A DNA stretch of 64,000 nt, from NCBI GenBank assembly GCA_907165065.1, contig OU015527.1, positions 21,403,686 to 21,467,685 of the forward strand. The letters are read 5' to 3'. A program made the position numbers and the translations under genes. This DNA is from Caprimulgus europaeus. Taxonomy: Eukaryota; Chordata; Aves; Caprimulgiformes; Caprimulgidae. Positions 40,801-52,800 of this stretch are shown here, piece after piece (the first letter of the stretch is position 1; each line of letters begins with the position of its first letter). The notes under the pieces were generated by a model that worked only from the letters and a program-made list of their open reading frames with translations, was not told where the DNA came from and searched no databases.

Positions 40801-43800
40801 TTTGATCCAGTCCTATTCAACATCTTCATTAACTGTCTGGATGATGGGACAGAGCATACCCTCAACAAGTTTGGAGATGACACAAAACTGGGAGAAGTGA
40901 CAGATACACCAGAGAGACCTGGACAGGCTGGAGAAATCAGCTGACAAGAACTTCTTGAACTTCAACAAGGGGAACTGTGCAGTCCTGCATATGGGGAAGA
41001 AGAACTGCAGGCATCAGTACATGCTGCTGGCCACCCAGCTGGAAAGCAGCTTTGTGAAAACAGGACCTGGAGACATGGAGGACACCAAGTTGAACATGAT
41101 CCAGCATTGTGTCCTTGCAGCAAAAAAGACTCATGGTATCTAGTGCTGCATTATGAGGAGTATTGCAAGCAGGTTGAGGAAGGTGTTCCTTCCCCTCTAC
41201 TCAGCACTGGTGAGGACACACCTGGAGTGTTGGGTTCAGTGCTGGGCTCTTCAGTAGAGGAAAGGTATAAAGCTACTGGAGAGAGACCAGCAAAGGCCAT
41301 AAAGATGATGAAGAGACTAGAGCATCTCTCCTATGAGGAAATGCTGAGAGAGCTGGGACTGTTCAACCTGGACAAGAGAGAGCTCACAGGGATCTCCTCA
41401 ATGCATACAAATTGGGGAATTTGTACATTGGGGAATTTGTAGGGAAGGTACAAGGAGGACAGAGCCAGGCTCCAGTGACAGGACCAGAGGCAATGGGCAC
41501 AAAATGAAACACAGGAGGCTTCCTCCAAACATCAGGGAACACTTTTCACTGTGAGGGTGACCAAACACTGGCACAAGTTGCCCAAAGAGGTGATGGAGTC
41601 TCCATCCTTAAACATATTCCAAAGCAACTTGGACACAGCCCTAGGCAACTGGCTCTAGGTAGCCCTGCTTGAGCAGGGAGCTGGACCAGATGATCTCCAG
41701 AGGTTCCTTCAGCCATTCTGTCAATGTGTATGGCCCACAAAACTGCCCAAGAAAGCCCTGTGTTCTCATACCTGAGTAATATACTCTGGATTTCCAAGGC
41801 ACATCACAATAACTGTAATTTATCAAATGGAATTATTGCTCATTATTAAAATTTATGGACATAAATAAAATCATAATTGGTTTTTCGAAAGGCAAGCTTC
41901 TAAATTGAAATACTAAAATTAAAAAGGCGATAAGGGTTTATTTACAGTCTAAAATTTGGTGGCCTTCACTCTTTTCAATGACATCAAAATACTGCATTAC
42001 AGAGAATAAAGTGAGCTGTGGCTGAAGTTCAAAGCAGAAGGTTAGCATATCCCATGACTTAAAAATCCTTCTGACAGAATGTGTTTGATATGCCTCTATT
42101 AGTTTCCAATTAAGCATGTAATTAAGTACTTCAATTAATTAGAAAATGAAAGTGATGAATGGTATTTCAATTGAGTCAAATAGAAAGCAGAATGGATTGA
42201 CAGCAGTTGCAGGCCTGCCCAGACTAAAGGCTGCTCCTTTCTTCAGGAGCTGAGGGCACTGTGCACAGACACTTAAGAGTTGCACAGGCAAGTGAAGTGC
42301 ACCTCATCTCATGGCTACAATTAGCAGCACTTCTCCTCCTGTCAAAGAGTTTAATGATGGATGGAGTGTCCTAATATGCTATGGGATTTATATGTAATCC
42401 CATTCGGGCAGAGCAGGAAGGAGGTTTACCCTGCTGTCAGATTATATTTGCCTTATCCACAGCCAGACACCCATGGACCCAGTAGTGTAAATAGACTCAA
42501 AATGGCCCAACTTAGTCACCACCTGGTAAAGGTACCTGAGGTATGGGATGCTTAGAAAAGAGCTCGGACAAGCAGGGAGGCAACCATCAGCTGCAGGACA
42601 CAGGAGAGAAAGCTGAGTTTGCTACATGACAGATCTAGGGCAAAATACCAACTCCTTGACACTGCAGAATCACAGTGGTCCAGCCGTCCTCTGCACCAGT
42701 GGTAGAAGAGCTGGGTAAGATGACAGACCCCAGCAGATGAAGACCGTCCAGGGAAGAACCAAGACCTGCTGGTCTTCCCCAGGGGAGTTAAGTTACTAAT
42801 GCCACAGCTTAATTAAATCCCACCTCCTGCAACTTCCTTTTTGTCCTACATGCTGGAACTTTGCTATTTTAGCTTCCTTCAGTAAGCTTTACTACTTACC
42901 AGTGACAGCTTGGGTTCAACAAAGGTAGCTCCCAGGTACTCAAAGTAAGATGCCAGTCCCTCATTAAGCCACAGATCATTCCACCAGTTCATTGTAACCA
43001 GATTTCCAAACCACTTAAATAGAAAGAAAAAATGTCTCAACATCTCTTTGGACTGCTGTTTTCATTTTTGCAGGTGAAACATACACACCTATGCTGCAAT
43101 AACTTTCTTTAATGTGTACATGTCAGTTGGATAAATTGCTGGATATTCCTTCAGATAGTGAAAATTCAGTAGAAAAATATGCCCCTTGGAAAAAGTCAGA
43201 AGTACAGGGCAGTTATTTTTTAAATGTTTCATCTACAGTTTCATATCATGAGTATAGATGTCAGTACTTTATGTCATTCTTTTACTCTATTTAATTTTAA
43301 ACATTTCCCAATAAAATTTAAATATCTAAAAGACCATATGAAGCTATGATTAAAAGTAGGGCATTTAGCAAGCAATTACAAAAACACTTTTCCATGTTTA
43401 ACAATACGAAATTTTCAAGGGAATGATAAACAGAACTGGGGAAATAACCACTTCCAAAATCAACAAATATCTATCCTGGCAAGCAATAAAACTTCCAGAA
43501 CAACTGCTACATACTCGTATTTGGCAGTTCATATATAACAAAAAAACCTTATCACTTACAGATTTGTATTTTATTTGTTAATTATTAAAAACTTGAACTA
43601 CAACTTTGTTTTAAATAGTTTAATTAAGTACTGGCATTTGTTTTGTTGGCCTGCACTCCACTCATCTTAAGGTCTGAAAAGTTACAGACCTTATCCGAAG
43701 GGTATACAAGCACAACAGCCAAGTTAAACTCTTCTGCCAACTTTGTTGACTAAGTGCAAACAGTTGTGCTGGCAAACAGTAGCAAATTAAACATAGTCAA

Positions 43801-46800
43801 TGAAAAAGTGAAACTGCATTATCATTCCAAATCAAATAAGAACAACTTTTAAAGTCTCTGCAAAAACTGGACAAAGGTCCAGCTACGGTCTACAATGTCT
43901 TCATGTGAATTTTGTTCTACCATACCATAAGCTGTTTCTTACAGAAAAACAAACACATTTTGCAATAACTATCTGCACTGCCACTAAAAAATACTACTTA
44001 AGAAGTCCATTAATTCTCCTATGAAGTACTAAATACACTGTATGTAGAGAGCACTGTGTCAACCCTACAGCCTTACAGTATTTTCTAGTATAGGTACTGT
44101 GTAAGATAACAGCAATTAGATTAACAGTTTTGCATAAATGAGTCCTGTGCAGTCACTATGCAGTCTGCAATATGAATCTGCTTTTAATAATGATTTATCA
44201 GTGGAACGTATGATCAAATAGTCTTTCAGTACTGTGGTGTTCACACCCACTACTGAAGTCACTTATTTTTCTTCTGCTAATCAGGGACTGCATCACCAGC
44301 AACCAGAAAGAAACAACCTCATAGACAAACAAATGTACAGAATTTTTTACCACATGCCTGGTGTCCCAGCTCATGTGACACAATTATGGCAATCATTGCC
44401 TTTCTGTTTGTGAGTTTATCACTTGGGAGGTACATCAGTGATGATTCTTGGAAAGTCATTAGCCCCCAGTTTTCCATAGCACCTGCTCCAAAATCAGGCA
44501 GTGCAACCAGATCTAAATTGATTCAAACAGAGAAAAAAAAAAGGTACCTTTAAAATTCTTGGCAGTAAAATGCTCACATGATTATAATGTTCACACTGGT
44601 TCAGTGTGCAATTAAATGATACTACATTTTAGTGATTCTTTATGGTATTATGACAACACTCTTGCAGTTGGACTGTGAAATTTCTTCTCGTACTTTTCAT
44701 CCATGATTCACAGAATCACAGCATGTGAGGGATTGGAAGGGACCTCGAAAGATCACCTAGTCCAATCCCCCTGCCAGAGCAGGAACACCTAGATGAGATC
44801 ACACAGGAAGGCATCCAGGCGGGTCTTGAATGTCCCCAGAGAAGGAGACTCCACAACCTCCCTGGGCAGCCTGTTCCAGTGCTCTGTCACCCTCACCGTA
44901 AAGAAGTTTCTTCTCAAATTTAAGCGGAACCTCCTGTGTTCCAGCTTACACCCATTGCCCCTTGTCCTACCATTGGACACCACTGTGAAGAGCCTGGATC
45001 CATCCACCTGACACTCACCCTTCATATATTTATAAACATTAATAAGGTCCCCCCTCAGTCTCCTCTTCTCCAAGCTAAGGAGACCCAGCTCCATCAGCCT
45101 TTCTCATAAGGGAGATGCTCCGCTCCCTTTAATCATCTTGGTGGTTCTGTGCTGGACTCTCTCAAGCAGTTCCCTGTCCTTCTTGAACTGCGGGGCCCAG
45201 AACTGGACACAATATTCCAGATGTGGCCTCACCAGGGCAGAGTAGAGGGGAAGAAGAACCTCTCTCGACCTACTAACCACACCCCTTCTAATGCACCCCA
45301 GGATGCCATTGGCCTTCCTGGCCACAAGGGTACAGTGCTGGCTCATGGTCATCCTGCTGGCCACCAGGACTCCCAGATCCCTTTCCCCTACACTGCTTTC
45401 TAACAGATCACTCCCCAACCTATACTGGAACCTGGGGTTGTTCCTGCCCAGGTGCAACACCCTACACTTGCCCTTATTAGATTTCATCAAGTTTTTCCCT
45501 GCCCAGCTCTCCAGCCTGTCCAGGTCTCTCTGGATGGCAGCACAGCCCTCTGCTGTGTCAGCCACTCCTCCCAGCTTTGTGTCACCAGCAAACTTGCTGA
45601 CAGTGCACTCTGTTCCCTCATCCAGGTCATTGATGAATATATTGAATAATACTGGTCCTAGTACTGACCCCTGAGGGACTCCATTAGACACAGGTCTCCA
45701 ACTAGACTCTGCCCCATTGACCACCACTCTCTGGCTTCTTCCCACCAGGCAGTTCACAGTCCATCTCACTACCTGATCATCCAATCCACACTTCCTCAGT
45801 TTGGCAGCGAGGATGCTGTGGGAGACCGTGTCAAATGCCTTACTGAAATCAAGATAGACCACATCCACCACTCTACCATCATCAAGCCACCTGGTTGTGT
45901 ATTCATAAAAGTCTAGAAGGTTGGTCAAGCACGACTTTCTCTTGGTGAAGCCCTGCTGACTGCCCCTAATGACCCTCTTATCCTTGATATGCCTAGAGAT
46001 GGCACCAAGGATAAGTCATTCCATCACCTTCCCACGGATGGAGGTGAGGCTGACTGGTCTGTAGTTACCCGGGTCCTCCTTCTTGCCCTTTTTGAAGACT
46101 GGAGTGACATTTGCTTTCCTCCAGTCCTCAGGCACCTCTCCCGTTCCCCACGACTTAGCAAAGATGATGGAGAGTGGTCTAGCAATGACTTCAGCCAGCT
46201 CCCTCAACACCCGTGGGTGCATCCCATCTGGACCCATAGATTTATGGATGTCCACTTAATTGGTCCCTGACCCAGTCCTCATCAACCAAGGCAAACTCCT
46301 CCATTGTCCTGACTTCCTCTGGGGCCTCAGGGGTACGGGGCTCCTCAGGACAGCTTCCAGCAGAGTAGACAGAGACAAAGAAGGCATTGAGTAACTCTGC
46401 CTTCTCTGTATCTTCTGTCACCAAGGCACCTACCTCACTCATCAGTGGGCCTACATTGCCCCTAGTGTTAGTTTTATCTGCCATGTATTTGAAGAAGCTC
46501 TTTCTGTTGTCCTTGATCCCTCTGGCAAGGTTTAATTCTGAGGAGGCCTTAGCTTTCCTAGTTGCCTCCCTACATCCTCTGACAACAGCCTATATTCTTC
46601 CCAAGTGGCCAACCCCTCCTTCCATGATCTGTAAACTCTCCTCTTCCAATTGAGTTTGCCCAGCAGTTCCCTGTTTAACCAAGCAGGTCTCCTGGCTCCC
46701 TTCCTTGACTTCCTACGTGTCCGGATGCTCTGATCTTGAGCTTGGAAGAAGCAGTCCCTGAATGTTAACCAGCTATCTTGGGCCCCTTTGCCCGTGGGAT

Positions 46801-49800
46801 TTCCCCTAGCAATTGCTTGAAAAGGCCAAAGTTGGCCCTCCTGAAGTCCAGGGTTGCAATTCTGCTTGGAATTCTGTTCCTGCCACATGAGATCCTGAAT
46901 TTCATCATCTCATGGTCGCTGGAGGGAAGACAAAATCACTTGTGCCCCAGACCCTTTCACCAACTGTCCCAAGGCCTTGAAATCCTTCTTCATCCCCCTC
47001 AGACTACGGGATGCAGCTTCCTGCCCACCTGTCTGGAAGATCAGCAGTGGGCAGTAGTCTGTCGGGTGCACCAGGACGGGAAGTGCCCTGGTGATATCCC
47101 TGATCCTGGCTCCAGGAAGACTACACACTTCCCTATGTTGAGGGTCAACCCTGCATATTGGGCCCTCTGTCCCCCTCAGAAGGGAATCGCCTGCTACAAT
47201 GACCCTTCCTTCTATCCTATCAGAGGCAATCTCGGGGGGCTGAGTCAACCGCCTCTTCCTCTGTGGCCTTGTAGGTGGGCCCTGCACAACATCCTCACCT
47301 ACCTCTCCTTCAAGAGGCAGGGCCTCAAACCTATTAGAGAGGGGCACCTGAGGGGGCAAAGCAGGTAGGGAAGGAGGTCGCCCATGACATCGAACTGGGA
47401 CTTTCTTCCAACCCTCCTTATCTTTTTGGTCTCTTGCCTCTGCCTGGCAGCAGCAGGGTAGGAGCTGCCTCAGGTCCCCCCCCCTGCCTGACAGGGTGGG
47501 GGTTCCATCACCTTTTTGGGTGGTATCCTCATGGGGCATTTCTGACTGGCATGCCAGGGAGTTACTCCACCAGTCAATCTCCTTCTCACCTTCCCTAATG
47601 GCTCTCAGTCTTTCGACTTCCTCCTTGAGTTTCACCACCATACTGAGGAGATTGTCCACCTGCTCACACCTCACACAGGTGGAGTGCCTCCCTCCCTCCC
47701 CCGGCAGCAGTAGGCCCTGGCACTCCCTGCAGCCAGAGACCTGAACAGCCACTGTTTGGGGCAGGCCCTCTGTCTGGGTTGCCACGGTCTTCTTGCTGCA
47801 AGCTTTCTGCCTGGAGGACACCGTAATCAGAGACACAGCTGGGACACACCCGCAAGTTGGCTGGCTGCTGCGATTGAGTGCTGCTGTCAGCAGTGCTCCC
47901 TGCTCGCCCTGCCTGTGCGAACTCCTGCACCACACACTCCTGCCCGCTCACGCTCCCTGGGGGCCGTTTAAATCTACCGCGGTTGGTCCTGGCACCGCCC
48001 CCGCCGCGTCAGCCCCGCTCCGGCGATCGGCTGCTCCTGACGGGACCCGGCGTTACTGCCGCAGTGTCCCCTGGCGCTGGGACCGCCCCTCGTCCTCCTC
48101 TCAAAGTGTGCTCAGCCGCGGAGCTTACCGTTACCGCCGCTGTGCTCCTCGCTGATTGCCGCTCTTTCCGGGAGCCTCATAATAAATTTCCATGAAGCCT
48201 AGATCCGTACTGTAGCTTGTACATACAAATGTTTTGAACAACAATGAAGGCTGTATTCTACCAATGCTAGAAGAGAATATATTAATTTCTGGCTCTAAGA
48301 AATCTTTTTCTGTATGAGTTTCTCACATTTGGGAAAGATCATACTTATGCCTTTCTTCAGCCTAGCAACTGACAAAAAAAAAAACCTTTGCTCTTTCAGC
48401 TCTGTAAGGAAAGGGATCTTTTTCACTCTTGTTTGAAAGGTGCCTCAGAACCATCATCTTTTTGTTTCCACAGTATGGAAACCTGAGGCTGTTACCTCTG
48501 TACTACCCTTCTGCCTCATGCACAGAGAGCAGTTTTCCAGTTAAAATGTGAGAGCTGGATGAAACATCAAGGATCTCAAAGAAAGACAGACTGTTTAAAA
48601 ATTTGGAAAACGTATACATAGCATTTTAGAACCAGACATTAGCTTGCGTTCCAAACCAGCTGTCCAAGAGCCAGTTCAAGTCCAAAGGCTGTTAGTCAGT
48701 GTAAACATGGTGCTGAACCTAAGCAAAGCTAGGCTGCATCTCAGCGAGGCTTATCACCCCAGGCTGACAGCAAAGGTCTTTCACTTTTGGTGAGGCAGCC
48801 CTCATGGAGCCAGCCTGGGGCAAGAAAGCTCACTTACAAATGCATTAAAATCAGGCGAAGACAAATCCTTAAATATCCCTGATTTTAAATGTGTTTGTTC
48901 TTAATTTCACATTTGGAGTTCGCAACAAAAATCTCTAGCATTTACAAGAGATTACATTATTCTTAATTGATCTAATCCTACTGATTATTGAGCAAAACTT
49001 CAAAGAAACTCAGTGGCAAATGCAGTTTGTATTGCATAACATTACAGTGGGGACTGTAATGGCATTATAGCATTCTGTGAAACTGAAACCTTACCTAACA
49101 GGAAACCTGCAATACTATTCTTCTACTTCAATTCTGTAATATTTTTATACTAATTAACTAATATATTGACATCACTGCTAAACAGAAGATCACATGCGTG
49201 AAACAAAATTGTCTACAACCCCTGGATAGCTTACATGATTACTAAGTTAACAAAATTTAATGACTGAAGACTGCACATATTACATGTTCCATAAGAACTG
49301 TACTGAGTAATTCTGCAAGTTATTCTAAATACAATGGGAGATTAATACATTTACATAGACGAAAATTTATTCCTTTCAAGTGATAAAATACAGATTTGAC
49401 AAATCCACAAATTATCTAGTCAAGAAAGGAAGGAAATTCTTCCACCACAATCCTGCAATCTGTTAAGATCATGGGCAGGTCCAAAACTCATTTTAAATAA
49501 GAACTGCATTCTGTGCTCTCAATATTCTAACAATTCATACAAAAGAGCACATTTTCCCATCATATTCATGCTGAAGCCCTTGGGAATCCTTGGGAATTGT
49601 GGAACTACATGATGGCACCCTTTTTTCTTGATTGAAGCTTGACTTAACTGACTTACTGGATGGCCATTTTAACTAGAAACAATGTTTTCCTGCAGGAATC
49701 TTTTTTCTGGGGAGGAACGTGCAGAACACACAGGCAACTCACAGGTAAGATAAGGTCATATTGAAGAAAGCAAGGATTTACTAGGAGGACATAGGGACTA

Positions 49801-52800
49801 TGGCATCCTTGCCTGGTATGACCTATGATTCCCAGAAATAGCCACATGACTGAAAAACTCCTTTCTTTCCACTTTGTAGCCCCACCTGACCCTTTATTAG
49901 GAAATGATGCTTTAAAAGAATGAGTAGGATGTAAAGATAAGAGTGCTGAGTTACGGGTCAATAAAAGCCATGATGCAGAAAGGAAAATTCAGTAAGTTAA
50001 AGCTTAGGGGCTTTATTCCATTAATGTGGCAAGCTGTAAAAAGAGAATACTGCAAAAGAACCGATTTCTTCTGCAAATGTTACACAATCAGCAGCCATTT
50101 CTGGTCCATTTAAGACAATAAATAACCTCACCTGTCTTTGGCAAAGGGTAGCTGACATTAAGTAAGTCTTCCAAAAATGAAAATATTGGGCCTGTGATAT
50201 TTAAAGCATAGTCAACATAGCCATTTTTAACTGCCTCCTTCCGAGCCCAAATACGTATCTGCAATAAAAGAAGGAAGTGTTATTTTAGACAACTCTCACG
50301 TTTTCATTTTCTTTGCTTCTCTTCTGTGAATCATTGTTTGAAAATGCTCTCTGTCAACACCAGACCATGCAATTAAGCTTTTAATATCCCAACTCAAGTT
50401 CTGCTGGACCTAACAAAATGTGGCACAGAGCCTAATCCTGCTAAAGTCTAGGAGAGTTCCAGCACTTCAAAAAGGCCAAGACTTGAATCTAACTATACAT
50501 TGCTGGAACAAACGGACTCCTAGGTTTTATTTTATTAAATGGGAAATGCTGTAAAACGATTTAGAATCACACATCTTAAGGCTATGTAGTCCAGCTGCTG
50601 AGTGTGGGTGACAAACTCTTCTTCAGACCACCACTCTCTCACTGAAGCGAGAGAAATGGATGTTCAGAGAGCGTTTGCTGTCCAAAGATACACAGCTCTC
50701 CTCTTGAACTTTCTCACAGCCTGAAACAGACCACTGGCCTCCCATTGCTGCTGGAGAGAGCAGATGCCATCTAAGCAGGTGACATCTGTACTTCTGAGTA
50801 ATGGAGACACCAGCAGCAAGCAAAGCTTTCCCCTACCATGCCCATTTGCTTTGTTATAGCACTGAAGAGGGCAGCTGCTTGCCCAAGGTGCTGTAGTAGA
50901 CTGAGAAAAGGTTTGTCTCCATCATGTATCTCTGGATGAAAGACGCCCCCAGGTGCCCAGCAGCTCAAAAACCTTGCATTTCTTGCATCTAAATGCAATA
51001 TATGGTCTCAGAAGGAGCTTCACAGCCAAACGCTAAGAGCACAGTTGGGAAGCATCAGGATGTAATTTACAAAGGAAAAAATAAAGCACATTCAGTCAAC
51101 AGAGCATCCTCAGCTTCTGAGCCCCTCTTTTCAGCTAAGGCTTCAGAGGAGATTGAAAGACTAGAAGCCAACTCTATGCTACTCTGCTACCAAAACCTGG
51201 CCCCACAATACAGACGTACCAAGTCCAATCTTCACTTTAAAAAGGAGTTAATGCTGTGCTTCTTAGGTCACCTCTGCACCATCCTCTCTGCACCACCTCT
51301 GCACCTTGAAACTAACACTGTACTGTGTTACAACTACATGCTACACTCAATAGCTTTATGCTTGAGTTTACTATTTGTTTTGGAACAACTTGATACATAT
51401 TTCCCCTGCTGACTTTCAGCAAAAGAAGGAAAGTGAAACAACTGATGCCAATATGGTATATTTTTGCACAGATTCCCTCAAGAAGTTTGGCCATTGCAGT
51501 GTAAGAGCAAAACTGAATACTCACTGATGAAAAAGCTTTAAACACAAAAAAGTAACTTTTGGAGGCTAAAAAACTTGCCCACTGAAGAATAAAAGGTTAA
51601 AATACTACTACACAAAATGCTTGGAGCATAGCATTGCTCCTACCGATGTCATGACACTGCTCCTCAAAGCGCCTTGAAGAACAAGACCCTCTAGTGGTTT
51701 GTCACAGAAGTGGAAATGGATATTTTTTCCAACTATGAGAGCTAAGAAGGCAAAACAACCCAGAATTAAGACTTTCTGTAGAGTAGCTGCCTCTGAAGAT
51801 TTAACATACAGAGCCCATACCTACTTGTGGAACTGTATTAAATGATCAGGACAGGACAATAAATTAATTGTCCTAAAGAAAAGCTCTCACCAGAAACATC
51901 TGCAGGATAAATGTTAGTGGTTTTGCCACATAAGCAAATAGTTTTGGAATGGAAAGCACAGTTAATGTCTGTGATATCTTCTAAAGCATGTGATGTACCA
52001 CAGAGTCAAATTCTGTTGTAAACTGCTATAATGTGTTATACAGCCTGATATTTACCTCATTTCCCCGCTCAGTTCTGGTGACATAATCAAAATCACAAAT
52101 CACAAAAGCAGTCAAGTAAGTTGACATTTTCAGCGAAGTGTTAAATGTGGTAACAGTCCACAGGCTTCCATTTTCATCCTTCATTTCAGATGTATCTAGA
52201 AAAAGTATCAAAGAAATCGTCAAATCATTGCTCTTCCATAAGAAAAAAGGAATGTTGTGTTTTCTGCATGTTTTTTTACACCTCTCTTCAATAAGCTGTA
52301 TTTCTGCACTAATTTCATATGTTTCTGGTAGAAGGCAAGCAGCCAGACTCATTGCTGCTGCCATGTATTAGAGTCACGACCTTTCACGCAAACACCAAAA
52401 ATCCACTCTTGAGCTTCTTAATTGAAGTCTTGGAAGGATATCAAGCTGTGTCAATTTTAGGATGTGGGCAAACTGGGGACAATTTATCCCATGCTGTGTA
52501 TCTCTAAAATGTATGATCTATTATGATCCAAATATAGGTCATGTGTGCCTGAGAATTATGAAACACTTAATCAGATACCTTCCTTCTAAATAATGGAGGC
52601 ATGGACAAGATTGTGAGGGGAAGAAAATGCTTCAAGCGATTCTCACAGAGTAATCCCTAAGTTACTTAGCGTCCATGCAAATCTCATAAAACTTTCTCTT
52701 TATGGCTGAAAATTATTCAGGTGAAAAAAAAAGATTCATGGCACTGAACTGCAGAAAAAAGCCATTGAGAAGGAGGCAAGAGATCTAATAGGTTTCTGTA

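Larger units (their letters stand above)
44707..48180 (-). mobile_element. CR1 LINE, near full-length with internal deletion
   Basis: On the minus strand it has a GC-rich 5' UTR (about 47950-48180), ORF1, the reverse-transcriptase part of ORF2, a 3' UTR and a TGATTCTGTGAATC tail. At 3.47 kb it is shorter than an intact CR1 (about 4.5 kb), because the end of ORF1 and most of the endonuclease are missing. It is inserted in LVRN intron 4 in the sense orientation. ORF2 has a stop at 46016-46018, frameshifts near 46250 and 46540, and FAGD in place of the catalytic FADD box, so it is dead. Confidence 0.93.
48181..52055. other. LVRN introns 3-4, remaining sequence
   Basis: Intron 4 (44513-50131) right of the CR1 and intron 3 (50259-52055). 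No gene recognised. A possible MIR relic sits at 50640-50720 (GTTCAGAGAGCGTTTGCTG, then ACACAGCTCTCC). Confidence 0.6.

Noticed and set aside
44345..44355. GT donors just downstream of LVRN exon 5
   Set aside because: They would add 4 or 7 bases and shift the frame into exon 6; the GC donor keeps HQ|WFGN.
46778..48195. Plus-strand open frames of 196, 120 and 105 codons
   Set aside because: They are antisense shadows of CR1 ORF1 and 5' UTR.
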